Shown: positions 27,888 through 36,204 of the stretch, piece after piece
Layout: each line of letters starts with the position of its first letter
Position numbering within the stretch: the first letter of the stretch is position 1
Assembly: GCF_019050325.1 (NCBI RefSeq)
Contig: NZ_VOMB01000001.1
Coordinates: forward strand, 1 to 64,000
Source of the DNA: [Mycobacterium] fortunisiensis
Lineage (GTDB): Bacteria > Actinomycetota > Actinomycetes > Mycobacteriales > Mycobacteriaceae
Length of the DNA: 64,000 bases
Direction: 5' to 3'
Position numbers and translations under genes: made by a program
The notes under the pieces: model-generated
The model's database searches: none
The model's input: only the letters and a program-made list of their open reading frames with translations
Told to the model about the DNA's origin: nothing

Positions 27888-29045
27888 ATGAGCAAGTGCC
27901 CGCGTTGCTTCACGCCATTGAGCCCCAACAACCATCTGTGGACGCTGCCGGCCCAGGCCGGTGGCACCCGCTATCGCGACGACGTGGCCTCGGCCTATCT
28001 GGGTGCGCCGGCCGATTGCGGCCCGCTCTACACCTGGACCCGCGCTGCGGGTTACCACGGCCCGCCCCCGCCGACGTCGGAGGCCAGCCGTGCGCTGCAG
28101 GGTCCGGCGGTGGAGATCTGCCCGGTCTGCCATTTCACGCTGCCCGACGGCTTCCGGGAGGGGCACGCGATCTGCATCGCGCTGGCCGGTGCCCGCGCCA
28201 CGGGGAAGAGCCTCTACATCGCGGTGCTGGTCAAGCAGCTGGAGTTGTTGTGTGAGCGCTTCGGCGTGCTGATGGAGCCGGTCACCCGCGGCACCATGCA
28301 GAGCTACGCCACCAACTACGAGAACCCGCTCTACGTGCAGCGTGGCCTGCTGCCGCCCACCCCGACGGTGCACACCCAGGCGCCGAACCAGCGTGAGCCC
28401 CTGGTGTTTTCGATCGGCGTCTGGCATGGCGTGCGACGCTTCCTGGTGCTGCGCGATGTCGCCGGCGAGGATCTGGAGACCGGTGACCTGCACGCGCCGC
28501 CCTTCCAGTTCTTCGCCCACGCCGACGCGGTGTTCTTCATGTTCGATCCGTTGCGGGTCAAGGCCATCCGCGATCAGTTGCAGGATCTGTTGCCGCCGCA
28601 GCCGTTCAACGGTGGAGAGCCGCGGTCGGTCCTGGCGAATCTGTTGATGGCGGTCAATCCCGGCCAGCCCCGGCTGGCGGTGATCCTGTCAAAGTTCGAC
28701 GTGCTGCGGGCGCTGCGTGCGGTGCAGGGTTCGGAGTGGGCGCTGGTGATGTCCAACGGCGGCGCGGCGTTCCTGCGCGACACCTCCGACGGCAAGCGCT
28801 ACGACGACGTCGACGGGCAACTGCTCGACCAGGAGGTGCGCAGCCTGCTGATCCGGCTGCACGGCGGCGCGATCGTGGCGGGTGTGGAGAACCCGACCTC
28901 GGGCCCGCGGCTGACCAGCCGGTACTTCGCGGTGTCGGCGCTCGGCCATCCGCCGGCCGGAAACCGTCTGCACGCCAGGGGTATCGCCCCGTTCCGGTGT
29001 GTGGATCCGGTGCGCTGGGTGACCTCGCAGTTCGGTGTGTTGTAG
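27888..29045 (+). CDS. TRAFAC-type GTPase with N-terminal zinc ribbon
   Basis: A 385-residue protein. The first 100 residues have two C-P-x-C knuckles (C4-C7 and a second in I-C-P-V-C) around an insert, consistent with a zinc ribbon. The GTPase core follows: P-loop G-A-R-A-T-G-K-S at 101-108, a G3-like D-V-A-G at 190-193, and a G4-like S-K-F-D at 268-271 in place of N-K-x-D. It is the last gene of the Fn3/GAP1/GTPase operon. The double-GTPase/GAP1 pairs are predicted signalling or defence NTPases; activity is inferred from intact motifs. Confidence 0.78.
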   Translation: MSKCPRCFTPLSPNNHLWTLPAQAGGTRYRDDVASAYLGAPADCGPLYTWTRAAGYHGPPPPTSEASRALQGPAVEICPVCHFTLPDGFREGHAICIALAGARATGKSLYIAVLVKQLELLCERFGVLMEPVTRGTMQSYATNYENPLYVQRGLLPPTPTVHTQAPNQREPLVFSIGVWHGVRRFLVLRDVAGEDLETGDLHAPPFQFFAHADAVFFMFDPLRVKAIRDQLQDLLPPQPFNGGEPRSVLANLLMAVNPGQPRLAVILSKFDVLRALRAVQGSEWALVMSNGGAAFLRDTSDGKRYDDVDGQLLDQEVRSLLIRLHGGAIVAGVENPTSGPRLTSRYFAVSALGHPPAGNRLHARGIAPFRCVDPVRWVTSQFGVL

Positions 29046-29085
29046 CCGCGTGGCATGGTGACCTGACCGAGCAGAGAGGTGACAG

Positions 29086-29601
29086 GTGGGCAAGAACGAG
29101 CGCACGAAGATCGTCATGAGCGACGAGGAGATCGCCGAATTCGTCGAACACAGCCGGACCGCGACGATGGCCACGGTGCTGCCCAACGGTCGGCCCCACC
29201 TGGTCGCCATGTGGTACGCGGTGCTCGATGGTGAGATCTGGTTCGAGACCAAGGCCAAGTCGCAGAAGGCGGTCAACCTGCGTCGCGATCCCACGATCAC
29301 CGTGATGATCGAGGACGGTGACACCTACGACACCCTGCGCGGGGTGTCCATCGACGGCACCGCCGACATCATCGATGATCCGGAAGCTCTTCTGCGCGTG
29401 GGGATCAGCGTGTGGGAGCGCTACACCGGGCCCTACACCGACGAGATGCGCCCGTTTGTCGACCAGATGATGAACAATCGCATCGCGGTGCGGGTCGTAC
29501 CCAGTCGGACGCGTAGCTGGGACCACCGCAAGCTCGGGCTGCCCGCAATGCCGGTGGGGGGCAGCACAGCCCAGTATTTGACCGCGGATACCGACAGCTA
29601 G
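29086..29601 (+). CDS. PPOX-class F420-dependent enzyme
   Basis: A 171-residue member of the pyridoxamine 5'-phosphate oxidase-like split-barrel family, subfamily close to mycobacterial F420-binding proteins. Features include T-A-T-M-A-T-V-L-P-N-G-R-P-H-L, then W-Y-x-x-L-D-G-E-I-W, K-S-Q-K-A-V-N-L-R-R-D-P, and a C-terminal W-D-H-R-K-L. GTG at 29086 has a good AGAGGTGACAG upstream. It likely reduces or binds F420-type deazaflavin; the substrate is unknown. Its stop shares CTAG with the convergent pirin gene. Confidence 0.86.
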   Translation: MGKNERTKIVMSDEEIAEFVEHSRTATMATVLPNGRPHLVAMWYAVLDGEIWFETKAKSQKAVNLRRDPTITVMIEDGDTYDTLRGVSIDGTADIIDDPEALLRVGISVWERYTGPYTDEMRPFVDQMMNNRIAVRVVPSRTRSWDHRKLGLPAMPVGGSTAQYLTADTDS

Positions 29602-30563
29602 CCCGACGGCCGCGGCCGCGGTTTGAGCCGCCCGCCCGGCAGGGGCGGCGCCGGCAGCCGTGGGATGCGGCCGTGGTAGCCGTGCACCTCGCCGAACCGC
29701 GCGCCATGGCCCTGCCACAGTTCGCGGTAGGTGGCGATGTCGTCGTGACTGCGGCCGACGAAGTTCCACCACATCACCAGTTCCTCGGTGAACGGTGGGC
29801 CGCCCAGCAGGATCGACCGGGCCGGTCCGGCGCCGCGGTTGGCCAGGTGCAGCTGGGTGCGGCCGGGCGCCTGGTAGGCCAGATCGGCGACGGCCAGTGT
29901 CGTGCCGCACACCTCGATCGACCCCCGATCGAGCAGCACGCCGTGTTCGAAGGCCGGGTCGACGTCCAGCGTCAGCGTCGCACCCTCGTCGAGATCGACC
30001 TGGGCGCCCAGCAACGGGGTGAAAGTATGTACCGGGGAACATGATTGGGCCAGCTCCCCGAGGAACACCCGGACGGTGGCGCCGTCGCCGGTGCGGGCCG
30101 GCGGGACATGGTGGGCAAAGTCGCGGTCGGTGTCACGGGCGGCGTCGGGTAGCGCGACCCACAGTTGGACGCCGTGCAGGATGGTGGTCCGGCCGGTGGA
30201 GACCTCCGAGTGAGCGATCCCGGCGCCCGCGGTCATGAGGTTGAGTTCACCGGGAAGCACCATGGCGTGCACTCCGGCACTGTCGCGGTGCTCGATTTCG
30301 CCCTCGAAAAGCCAACTGACGGTCTGTAACCCGGTGTGTGGGTGGGGTGGCACGTCCATCCCGGGGCGGGTGCGGATATCGGTGGGCCCGTAGTGGTCGG
30401 CGAAACACCAGGCGCCGATCATCGAGCGGTCCCGTTGCGGCAGGGTGCGCCGGACCAGCATGGCCCGTGGCCCGCCCAGCGGCACTTCCCGGGCATGCAG
30501 CACACCGGCGAAGTCCGTGTGGGTGCAGGCGACCTCGGCGGGTGCCGTGTCGGTGTTGCTCAT
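29598..30563 (-). CDS. Pirin family protein (first of two in the window)
   Basis: A 321-residue cupin-fold pirin. The N-terminal metal-binding region is visible as P-H-P-H-T-G-L-Q-T-V with a preceding F-A-D-H-Y-G-P, and G-E-L-N-L-M-T-A-G-x-G-I-A-H-S-E is the second conserved block. Pirins are iron-binding dioxygenase-like proteins with quercetinase or regulatory roles. The start is uncertain: ATG at 30563 or GTG 9 nt upstream. The 3' end overlaps the PPOX gene stop by 4 nt on the opposite strand. Confidence 0.88.
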   Translation of the reverse strand: MSNTDTAPAEVACTHTDFAGVLHAREVPLGGPRAMLVRRTLPQRDRSMIGAWCFADHYGPTDIRTRPGMDVPPHPHTGLQTVSWLFEGEIEHRDSAGVHAMVLPGELNLMTAGAGIAHSEVSTGRTTILHGVQLWVALPDAARDTDRDFAHHVPPARTGDGATVRVFLGELAQSCSPVHTFTPLLGAQVDLDEGATLTLDVDPAFEHGVLLDRGSIEVCGTTLAVADLAYQAPGRTQLHLANRGAGPARSILLGGPPFTEELVMWWNFVGRSHDDIATYRELWQGHGARFGEVHGYHGRIPRLPAPPLPGGRLKPRPRPSG

Positions 30564-30616
30564 GAACTTCACGGTAGCCGTGTGGCGACCGGGCCAGGCC
30601 CGGTTAGCATGACGTC

Positions 30617-30874
30617 ATGACCGGGGGATTGACAGCCGAAGACGTTCGCAGCACGGTGCTTTCGAAGCCGCCGCTGGGCAAGCGGGGGTATGACAAGAAG
30701 TCGGTGGACGATTTCCTTGCGCTCGTGGCCCGGCGCCTGGACGGGCGGGGGCACCTCGGCGCCGAAGACGTGCGCAATGTCGCGTTCCCGAAGCCGCCGC
30801 TGTTCCAGCGTGGTTACGACGAGGACGAGGTGGACCGGCTGCTCGACGCGGTGGTGTCCACGCTCGAGCGGTAG
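30617..30874 (+). CDS. Tiny double-DivIVA-motif protein
   Basis: An 85-residue protein made of two copies of a roughly 30-residue DivIVA-type motif. Copy 1 (residues 5-34) and copy 2 (about 46-75) share L-x-A-E-D-V-R, then S/F-P-K-P-P-L-x-x-R-G-Y-D and an E/S-V-D-D/R-F/L-L end. DivIVA/Wag31 uses one such motif for membrane-curvature binding at poles. Here there is no coiled-coil tail, so it probably binds membranes or another DivIVA protein and could modulate pole or septum positioning. It starts right after the divergent pirin gene. Confidence 0.75.
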   Translation: MTGGLTAEDVRSTVLSKPPLGKRGYDKKSVDDFLALVARRLDGRGHLGAEDVRNVAFPKPPLFQRGYDEDEVDRLLDAVVSTLER

Positions 30875-30947
30875 CCGGAGAACGTTGGGGACGGTGCCGT
30901 CACTGCGCCTCGCGGCGAGTGGTCGCTCGAAGCGACGGTTCTGGTGT

Positions 30948-31004
30948 GGGGCCCGGGGCAATGCCCGACACCGTCAGCCGGTGTAACGACATGCCCCGGG
31001 CCCC
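30948..31004. terminator. Nested inverted repeat, bidirectional terminator or structured RNA
   Basis: An outer 13-bp perfect stem GGGGCCCGGGGCA (30948-30960) pairs with 30992-31004. Inside it a 6-bp hairpin ACACCG (30968-30973) pairs with 30979-30984 across a 5-nt loop. It lies between the convergent DivIVA-like and whiB6 genes, so a two-way terminator is the simplest reading. No U-tract follows, as is usual in mycobacteria. Confidence 0.55.
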
Positions 31005-31107
31005 TATTCCTCCCCCAGTGGAAATCTGCCCTTGCCCTGCCGTCCCCTCGAATCGGCAGCGCAAGGGCGCGCCAGAAAGTTCTTGATGCGTTGGTGCCAG
31101 GACCGCC

Positions 31108-31401
31108 TCAGGCGGCTTCGGGGAAGACCAGCCCGAGCTTGCGGACCGGGTAGCCGTTGCGCTCGGCCAGCGAGCGCAGCTGCTTGAGCGCGAAGCTGCG
31201 GCCGCGGCCGGCTTCCGGGACCATGATCCCGGCCCACAGGCCTTCGGCGCGGGGAAGTTCGCAGGCCTCCCGGGCGCACAGCCAGCGCCGGGGGCATTCC
31301 CGGCAGATGACCTTGGCCTGATCGTCGGGGGTGGAGGTCCACCGCTCCGGGTCGCTGGTGCACACGCCGAGCGGGATGCCGTTGGCCATGAGTGCGTTCA
31401 T
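31108..31401 (-). CDS. whiB6: WhiB6, iron-sulfur transcription regulator of ESX-1
   Basis: A 97-residue WhiB-family regulator. The four iron-sulfur cysteines are C14, C33, C36 and C42, followed by a G-L-W-A-G-I turn and a basic C-terminal tail (R-N-G-Y-P-V-R-K). In M. tuberculosis and M. marinum WhiB6 activates the ESX-1 genes and responds to redox and secretion state (established for the family). It sits at the edge of the ESX-1 locus and is divergent from espM, as in other mycobacteria. ATG at 31401; an alternative ATG lies four codons inside. Confidence 0.92.
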   Translation of the reverse strand: MNALMANGIPLGVCTSDPERWTSTPDDQAKVICRECPRRWLCAREACELPRAEGLWAGIMVPEAGRGRSFALKQLRSLAERNGYPVRKLGLVFPEAA

Positions 31402-31467
31402 GCTGCTGCTCCTGTGAGGGCTCCTGTTGCGGTGTGTTCCGCGTTGAGGGGAACGCTATAGCAAGAA

Positions 31468-31517
31468 CCGTAGCGATGCAACAGTTTGGTTGGAACCGTT
31501 GCATCGCGGTGCTACGG
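31468..31517. promoter_or_regulatory. Large inverted repeat in the whiB6-espM intergenic region
   Basis: CGATGCAAC (31474-31482) and GTTGCATCG (31498-31506) form a perfect 9-bp inverted repeat; outside it CCGTAGC (31468-31474) matches GCTACGG (31511-31517). Further GTAGCG hexamers lie at 31613, 31647 and 31691, the first within a CCGTA/TACGG repeat (31611-31627). In M. marinum EspM represses whiB6 from this same intergenic region, so these are good candidate binding sites. The symmetry is seen; the ligand is inferred. Confidence 0.55.
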
Positions 31518-31789
31518 AAATTTGCAAAGGTAACGATGCCGAGTCACCTGGGGAAAGCCAGATTGGATGTAAAACCGCACGTCAGAACGTCTACAGGTAC
31601 CTGCATGTACCCGTAGCGACAGTACGGTTCGGCCCATCGGACAGCCGTAGCGTTGGGGTTTGTTTGCTGTATGTGCCAGAAACCCAATGCGTAGCGGTGC
31701 TGCGGTCTGGGGTTAGGATTGGGGGGTCCCGACAACCGCTTCAGCGCGTCAGCTGAGGCTGAACACAGCGGCGAGGAAACAGCCCAGTC

Positions 31790-32581
31790 ATGACCGACGC
31801 TGAGTACGATCTCGCTACTGGTGAGTTCGATGTCGGGCTGATCCGTGCCGGTTCCGCCGCCGCAGCCAGACGCCGCGAGCTGGACATCAGCCAGCGCAGC
31901 CTCGCCGCCGACGGAATCATCAATGCCGGTGCGCTCATCGCCTTCGAGAAGGGCCGCAGCTGGCCGCGCGAACGGACCCGGCTCAAACTCGAAGAGGTAC
32001 TGCGCTGGCCGCCCGGCACCATCGCCCGGCTGCGCCAGGGCGGGCCCGTCCCGGATCCGGCGATGCCCGCGCCGGCGCCCGTCCAGTCGGCCGCCGTCGT
32101 CACCGCACCGCTGGCCGCGGGTCCGCCGGCGACCACACCGCCGGCCAGCGACGAGGTCCCACTGATCGCCCAGGCGGTGCTGACCGCGGTCAACACCTTG
32201 GAGTCGACGATCGCCACCCTGCCCGCGATCGGTGAACCGGAGTTCACCCCGCGGGTCACCTCGGTGCTGGCCGATCTGCGTCAGCTCGAGGCCGTGGCAT
32301 CGCGCGCCGCCCGGCTCAGCATGGTGACCCCGGCACTGATCAAGGCGCTCAGCGCGGTCCGGCGTCAGATCGACGAACTGACCACCCGCGCGGCCACCGC
32401 ACCCGGAGCCACCCTGGGCCAGCGGCTCTACGCCGCGCGCCGGCAGTCGAACCTCACGATCGCCGAAACAGCCACGGCCGCCGGGGTTTCCGAGGACACC
32501 GTGGCTCGTGCCGAGGCGGAATACCCGGTCGATGCCTCCGCCGTGCACGCCCTGGAGGCGCTGATCGGCGCGATGCGCTGA
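31790..32581 (+). CDS. espM: EspM-like transcription factor (Rv3863 homologue)
   Basis: A 263-residue protein divergent from whiB6, the position of Rv3863/EspM. The N-terminus (about 15-75) is an XRE-like helix-turn-helix with L-D-I-S-Q-R-S-L and an E-K-G-R-S-W-P turn. A Pro/Ala linker and a central helical region follow. The C-terminus (about 205-263) looks like a second helix-turn-helix with L-T-I-A-E-T-A and G-V-S-E-D-T-V. In M. marinum EspM represses whiB6 and links ESX-1 assembly to gene expression (family knowledge). It is shorter than the M. tuberculosis protein. Identification rests on position and HTH content. Confidence 0.72.
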   Translation: MTDAEYDLATGEFDVGLIRAGSAAAARRRELDISQRSLAADGIINAGALIAFEKGRSWPRERTRLKLEEVLRWPPGTIARLRQGGPVPDPAMPAPAPVQSAAVVTAPLAAGPPATTPPASDEVPLIAQAVLTAVNTLESTIATLPAIGEPEFTPRVTSVLADLRQLEAVASRAARLSMVTPALIKALSAVRRQIDELTTRAATAPGATLGQRLYAARRQSNLTIAETATAAGVSEDTVARAEAEYPVDASAVHALEALIGAMR

Positions 32582-32605
32582 GCGCGCGGGCCGGCCCGGG
32601 CGAGG

Positions 32606-34090
32606 CTAGCGGTCCCGCCGCTCGTCGTGGGTGGGGAAATGCTCGGCCAAGGCCGCGGCGATCTCCAGGAAGCGGCGCCGGGTGGGTGTCGACATCTCCC
32701 GGGGATCGACGACGCCGCCGGGCCGCAGATGCCCGTCGAACGGCACCTCGATCACCCGCTGGCCCTGACCTGAGAACTGTCCGACCAGGATGGAGCGGGT
32801 GCGCTTGTCGGCGTGCCCGTCGGAGTCGTTGAGCACCACCACGGTGCGCTGCAGCAGGCTGGTCATCTCGTGGGCGGCCAGCCAGTCCAGCGTCTGGCCG
32901 GCGGTGGCCGCACCGTCGACCCACGGGGAGGACACCACGATCAACCCGTCGAGGTCGCGCAGCACCTCCTGGGTCACCGGCGAATCCATCGTCGAACTGC
33001 AATCCACCACCGAGATGGAGAAGTGCTTGTCCAGCCGCGTGGTGGCCTCGCGGTAGATGGCCGCGTCCAGCACCCGGCGCCGGGCCGGGGTTCCTTCGCC
33101 GGCCAGGACGAACAGCCCGGCGGCGTTGTTGCCGACCCGGCTGCGCACGTCGGCGAACGAGTCGAGGTGCTTGTCGTTGGCCAGCTCCCAATAGGAACTC
33201 TGGGCCTGCGGGTCGACCCGGCTGCCGAGCTTGCCGAACGACGTGTCGGCATCGATGGCCACCACGCGATCGTCCTGACGGAGCTGGGCGAAGATCGACC
33301 CGACACTGGCCGAGACGGTGGTCTTGCCGACCCCGCCCTTGCCCATCACGCCCACCTTGTAATGGCCGCGCAGAACACCTTTGATCTTGGCCTCAAGTTC
33401 GGCCTGGCGCAGGTCCTCGGCCGACGGCCCGAGGTTGACCAGCCCGAAAGTCGCCCGGTACACGAAGAGCCGCCAGCCGCTGCCGGGCGGCTGACGCTTC
33501 GGCGGGACGAGGTCGTTGACCCGGATGCGGTCGGCGTAGGACCCGGGCACCGGCGGCGTGCCGGGCACCATCCCCGGATCGGGGGCGAATCCGCCTTCGG
33601 CGGGCCAGGGCTGGCCGGGTGGCGGGCCGTAGGGCGGCTGCGGCGGGCCGCCCGGCCCGGGGGGACGCTGCGACGGCAGGTGCCAGCCCGGCGGATGGTG
33701 TTCCCAGACATCCGTTCGGGCCTCGGAGGGCCCCGTGGTCGGCGGGGCATGTCGGACATCCGGTGCCGGCGCCGGTGGCGCGGGCGGGGGCGGCGGCGGG
33801 GGTGCCGGCTGCTGGGGCGGCTGAGGCGGCTGGGGTGCGGGTGCCTCCCGGAATGTGTGCCGGGCCCGTTCGGCGTCCGGGTCGGCCGGTACACCCTGCG
33901 TAGACCCGGGATCGTCAGGGTCGCTGCTGCCCGGGGCCTTCGACGGCACGAAATCGACCGGCGGCCGCCCCGGTATCGACGGCGGCTCTGGCGGCTTGCG
34001 GTGGGTCGGCCGGGTGTCGGGTTCGAAGTGAGATTCCTCCGGCCCCGTCCAGCCGAGCTCTCTGCGCAGGGTGTCGTCGGGGTCGGGCAC
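32606..34090 (-). CDS. EspI-like MinD/ParA-type ATPase, second copy in the locus
   Basis: A 494-residue protein with the EspI architecture: a Pro-rich disordered N-terminal half, then a MinD/ParA-like ATPase with deviant Walker A G-K-G-G-V-G-K-T-T, an I-D-A-D strand after it, and V-V-D-C-S in the Walker B position. It parallels the canonical espI after esxA but lies between espM and espE on the opposite strand. GTG start. EspI is linked to ATP-dependent control of ESX-1 secretion. This paralogue may regulate EspE/EspF export or be a redundant copy; its role is not known to me. Confidence 0.8.
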   Translation of the reverse strand: MPDPDDTLRRELGWTGPEESHFEPDTRPTHRKPPEPPSIPGRPPVDFVPSKAPGSSDPDDPGSTQGVPADPDAERARHTFREAPAPQPPQPPQQPAPPPPPPPAPPAPAPDVRHAPPTTGPSEARTDVWEHHPPGWHLPSQRPPGPGGPPQPPYGPPPGQPWPAEGGFAPDPGMVPGTPPVPGSYADRIRVNDLVPPKRQPPGSGWRLFVYRATFGLVNLGPSAEDLRQAELEAKIKGVLRGHYKVGVMGKGGVGKTTVSASVGSIFAQLRQDDRVVAIDADTSFGKLGSRVDPQAQSSYWELANDKHLDSFADVRSRVGNNAAGLFVLAGEGTPARRRVLDAAIYREATTRLDKHFSISVVDCSSTMDSPVTQEVLRDLDGLIVVSSPWVDGAATAGQTLDWLAAHEMTSLLQRTVVVLNDSDGHADKRTRSILVGQFSGQGQRVIEVPFDGHLRPGGVVDPREMSTPTRRRFLEIAAALAEHFPTHDERRDR

Positions 34091-34479
34091 GCCTGAATCT
34101 CCTCACCGAACTCACAAGGGAACTTTGACCGTGCTCAAGTATCGACTACAACCCGTGTCACACGCATGATCCACCCACAATCGGCCTGAAATAACGCACC
34201 AGCAAATTTTCAGTGGCAAAGTCCGGTGCGGCGGTCGGGTACCCGGGAGGGAACTCTCGGCCGCGCCCGCAGCGCCTGCGTCCGGCACCCTCGCCCGATG
34301 CCGGACCGCACCGGGTCGCGGTCGCCGGCCGCCCGGGGAAAGACGCGTTGCCACGGCGATAGACCAGGGTCAGGCGGTCGTCGGGAGGGTCGGTCGGGTG
34401 CGCTCGAGGGTCCGAAATTGGTGCGCTGACCGGGGTGGCTGCGCTGGTAACCTCGGACCCGGCGAAGGGGGGTCGGGGC
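34091..34479. promoter_or_regulatory. Divergent promoter region between EspI-like gene and espE
   Basis: A 389-bp region with no convincing gene. The left part (about 34110-34220) is more AT-rich than its surroundings, including AAATAAC and AAATTTTCAG stretches, as expected for binding by Lsr2- or EspR-type proteins, and so is a likely promoter and silencer zone. I could not assign -10/-35 boxes with confidence. Confidence 0.45.
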
Positions 34480-35850
34480 ATGGGTCTGCTGGGCGAGATT
34501 GCCGAGCGTGGCAAAGACGTCATCGAGAACAATCTGAGGTGGACCGTGCGCGCCGCGCACTCTCCGATCCTGCACGCCGGGCAACAGACCATCGAGTCGA
34601 TGAAGCGCAGCACCGGAGTGGGCGATCCGGAGAACGGACAACGCATCGGCGAGGGCGTGGCCGCGCTCGATGTGGCGGGGCAGGTGCTCGTCTCGGCAGC
34701 ACCGGGCGACGGATGGGACAGCCTCGGGGCCGCCGCCTACGCAGGCGGCAATGCCGATCAGGTTGGCCGGATCCAGACGATGATCGGGTTGGACAACACG
34801 CTCGCCGACGTACTGAGGACCGAAGCCGGCCAGATATCGGAGGCCCGCACCAGCCTTGACGGGCATTCCGACTGGCTGGGATCGATGACCCTGCTGAGCA
34901 TCGGCGCCGGCGGCATTCCGGGTTTCGGGTCCGCCGCCCGGATGTCAGCTGAGATCGCAATGGTGGCCAAGGCCGTCGAGGAGTCCAAGGCCGACCTGAA
35001 CACCCTGCGCGGCCACGTCGAGCAGAACGCCGCGGTCCTGCAGAACGCCGCCGCCCGGTACGAAGCTGTGGCCCGCGATGCCCTCCCGTCCGGGGCCAAG
35101 TTCGAGCCGGGCGGCGGCGACTGCCGCGCGGCCTCCGCTGCGCAGCCGGCCGGCGGCGCGTCGGGGCAGCCCTCGTGCGGCGATGGCTCGGCACCAGACG
35201 GCGCGGCACCATTCCAGGCCGGTGCCCCGCTCTCGGCGGCCGTGCCCGCGGCTGCCCCGGCGCCCTCGGGCCTGCCGGCCGCCGGGGCCCAGTCCTTCGA
35301 TGCGGCCGGAGCCGGGGCGGGCGCCCTGGGCGCGATCTTGGGTTCGATCATGAGCCCGTTGAGCGGGGTGCTGAGCGGGCTGGCGCAGGCGTTCGGTCAG
35401 GCGGCACAGATCGCGAGCCAGGCGGCCGGCCAGTTCGGCGGCCTGGGCGCGGAGTCGGCCCAGCTCGACGGGGCCGCCACCGGCGTCGAGGCCGGGACCG
35501 GCGACCAGGGTCGCGACGACAGCCATCGAGACGAGCGGCGAAACGACGAGGATGCCGACGACCGGGCCGGTACGGAGGCAGAAGAGAAGGACGAGCGCGC
35601 CGACGCCGGCGCTGAGGGCACCACCGGCCCCGCCGAGCGCGAACCGGCCGGACCACCGAACTCCACCACCGAGCACGAGCCCGCCAGGACACTGCCGCCC
35701 GACCTGGCCACCGCGGCCTTCGACGGCGGTGCAGCGGGCACGGTTCCGGCGCATGTCGGGGCGGATTTCGAGCAGGGCCAGCTGCCTCTGGCAGCGGCGG
35801 CTACATTAGATCGCGGTGTACCCGGATCTGCGGCCGTAATCGACAGGTGA
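34480..35850 (+). CDS. espE: ESX-1 secretion-associated protein EspE
   Basis: A 456-residue EspE. The N-terminal half is helical (G-L-L-G-E-I-A-E-R-G opening; L-S-I-G-A-G-G-I-P-G-F around residue 145). A long Ala/Pro/Gly region and a charged Asp/Glu/Arg low-complexity tract (about residues 345-400) follow before a short tail. EspE is an abundant surface-associated ESX-1 substrate that works with EspF. ATG at 34480 follows GGGGGG and is preferred to the frame opening 45 nt earlier. It starts the espE-espF-espG1-espH-eccA1 gene set; position and length fit Rv3864-type genes. Confidence 0.85.
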   Translation: MGLLGEIAERGKDVIENNLRWTVRAAHSPILHAGQQTIESMKRSTGVGDPENGQRIGEGVAALDVAGQVLVSAAPGDGWDSLGAAAYAGGNADQVGRIQTMIGLDNTLADVLRTEAGQISEARTSLDGHSDWLGSMTLLSIGAGGIPGFGSAARMSAEIAMVAKAVEESKADLNTLRGHVEQNAAVLQNAAARYEAVARDALPSGAKFEPGGGDCRAASAAQPAGGASGQPSCGDGSAPDGAAPFQAGAPLSAAVPAAAPAPSGLPAAGAQSFDAAGAGAGALGAILGSIMSPLSGVLSGLAQAFGQAAQIASQAAGQFGGLGAESAQLDGAATGVEAGTGDQGRDDSHRDERRNDEDADDRAGTEAEEKDERADAGAEGTTGPAEREPAGPPNSTTEHEPARTLPPDLATAAFDGGAAGTVPAHVGADFEQGQLPLAAAATLDRGVPGSAAVIDR

Positions 35851-35880
35851 GAATCTGGGGACAGGGATCGAGGGGATTTC

Positions 35881-36192
35881 ATGGCGGGTCAGTTGCGGGT
35901 TGCCACCGCGCATTTACATGAGCTATCGACAAAACAAGGCCACGCTGCAACAAGCCTGACGGTGGCTACCGAGGCAGGCGGCGGTATGCCCGCCGCGGTG
36001 CGGCGCACGCACGGGTCGATTTCGGCGTCGACCGCCGCGGCGCTCGCGGCGGCGCTGCATGCGCGTCGCGGGGCCGGCGCCGCGGTGGCCGGTGTCTCGC
36101 GAGACCTCGGCGAGAAGCTCACCCGCGCCGCGAGTGGTTACGACCGCACCGACGGCGTGCTGGGCGACGCGCTCAACGGGACAGTTCGGTAA
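35881..36192 (+). CDS. espF: ESX-1 secretion-associated protein EspF
   Basis: A 103-residue helical hairpin substrate with a C-terminal Y-x-x-x-D export signal at Y87-D91 (Y-D-R-T-D). EspF pairs with EspE and, like EspC, is exported by ESX-1. The N-terminus has a G-Q-L-R-V-A-T-A-H-L helix. It is a clear relative of the orphan protein at 18860-19174. ATG follows GAGGGG, 30 nt after espE and 12 nt before espG1. Confidence 0.9.
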   Translation: MAGQLRVATAHLHELSTKQGHAATSLTVATEAGGGMPAAVRRTHGSISASTAAALAAALHARRGAGAAVAGVSRDLGEKLTRAASGYDRTDGVLGDALNGTVR

Positions 36193-36204
36193 GGGGGCGG
36201 ATTC

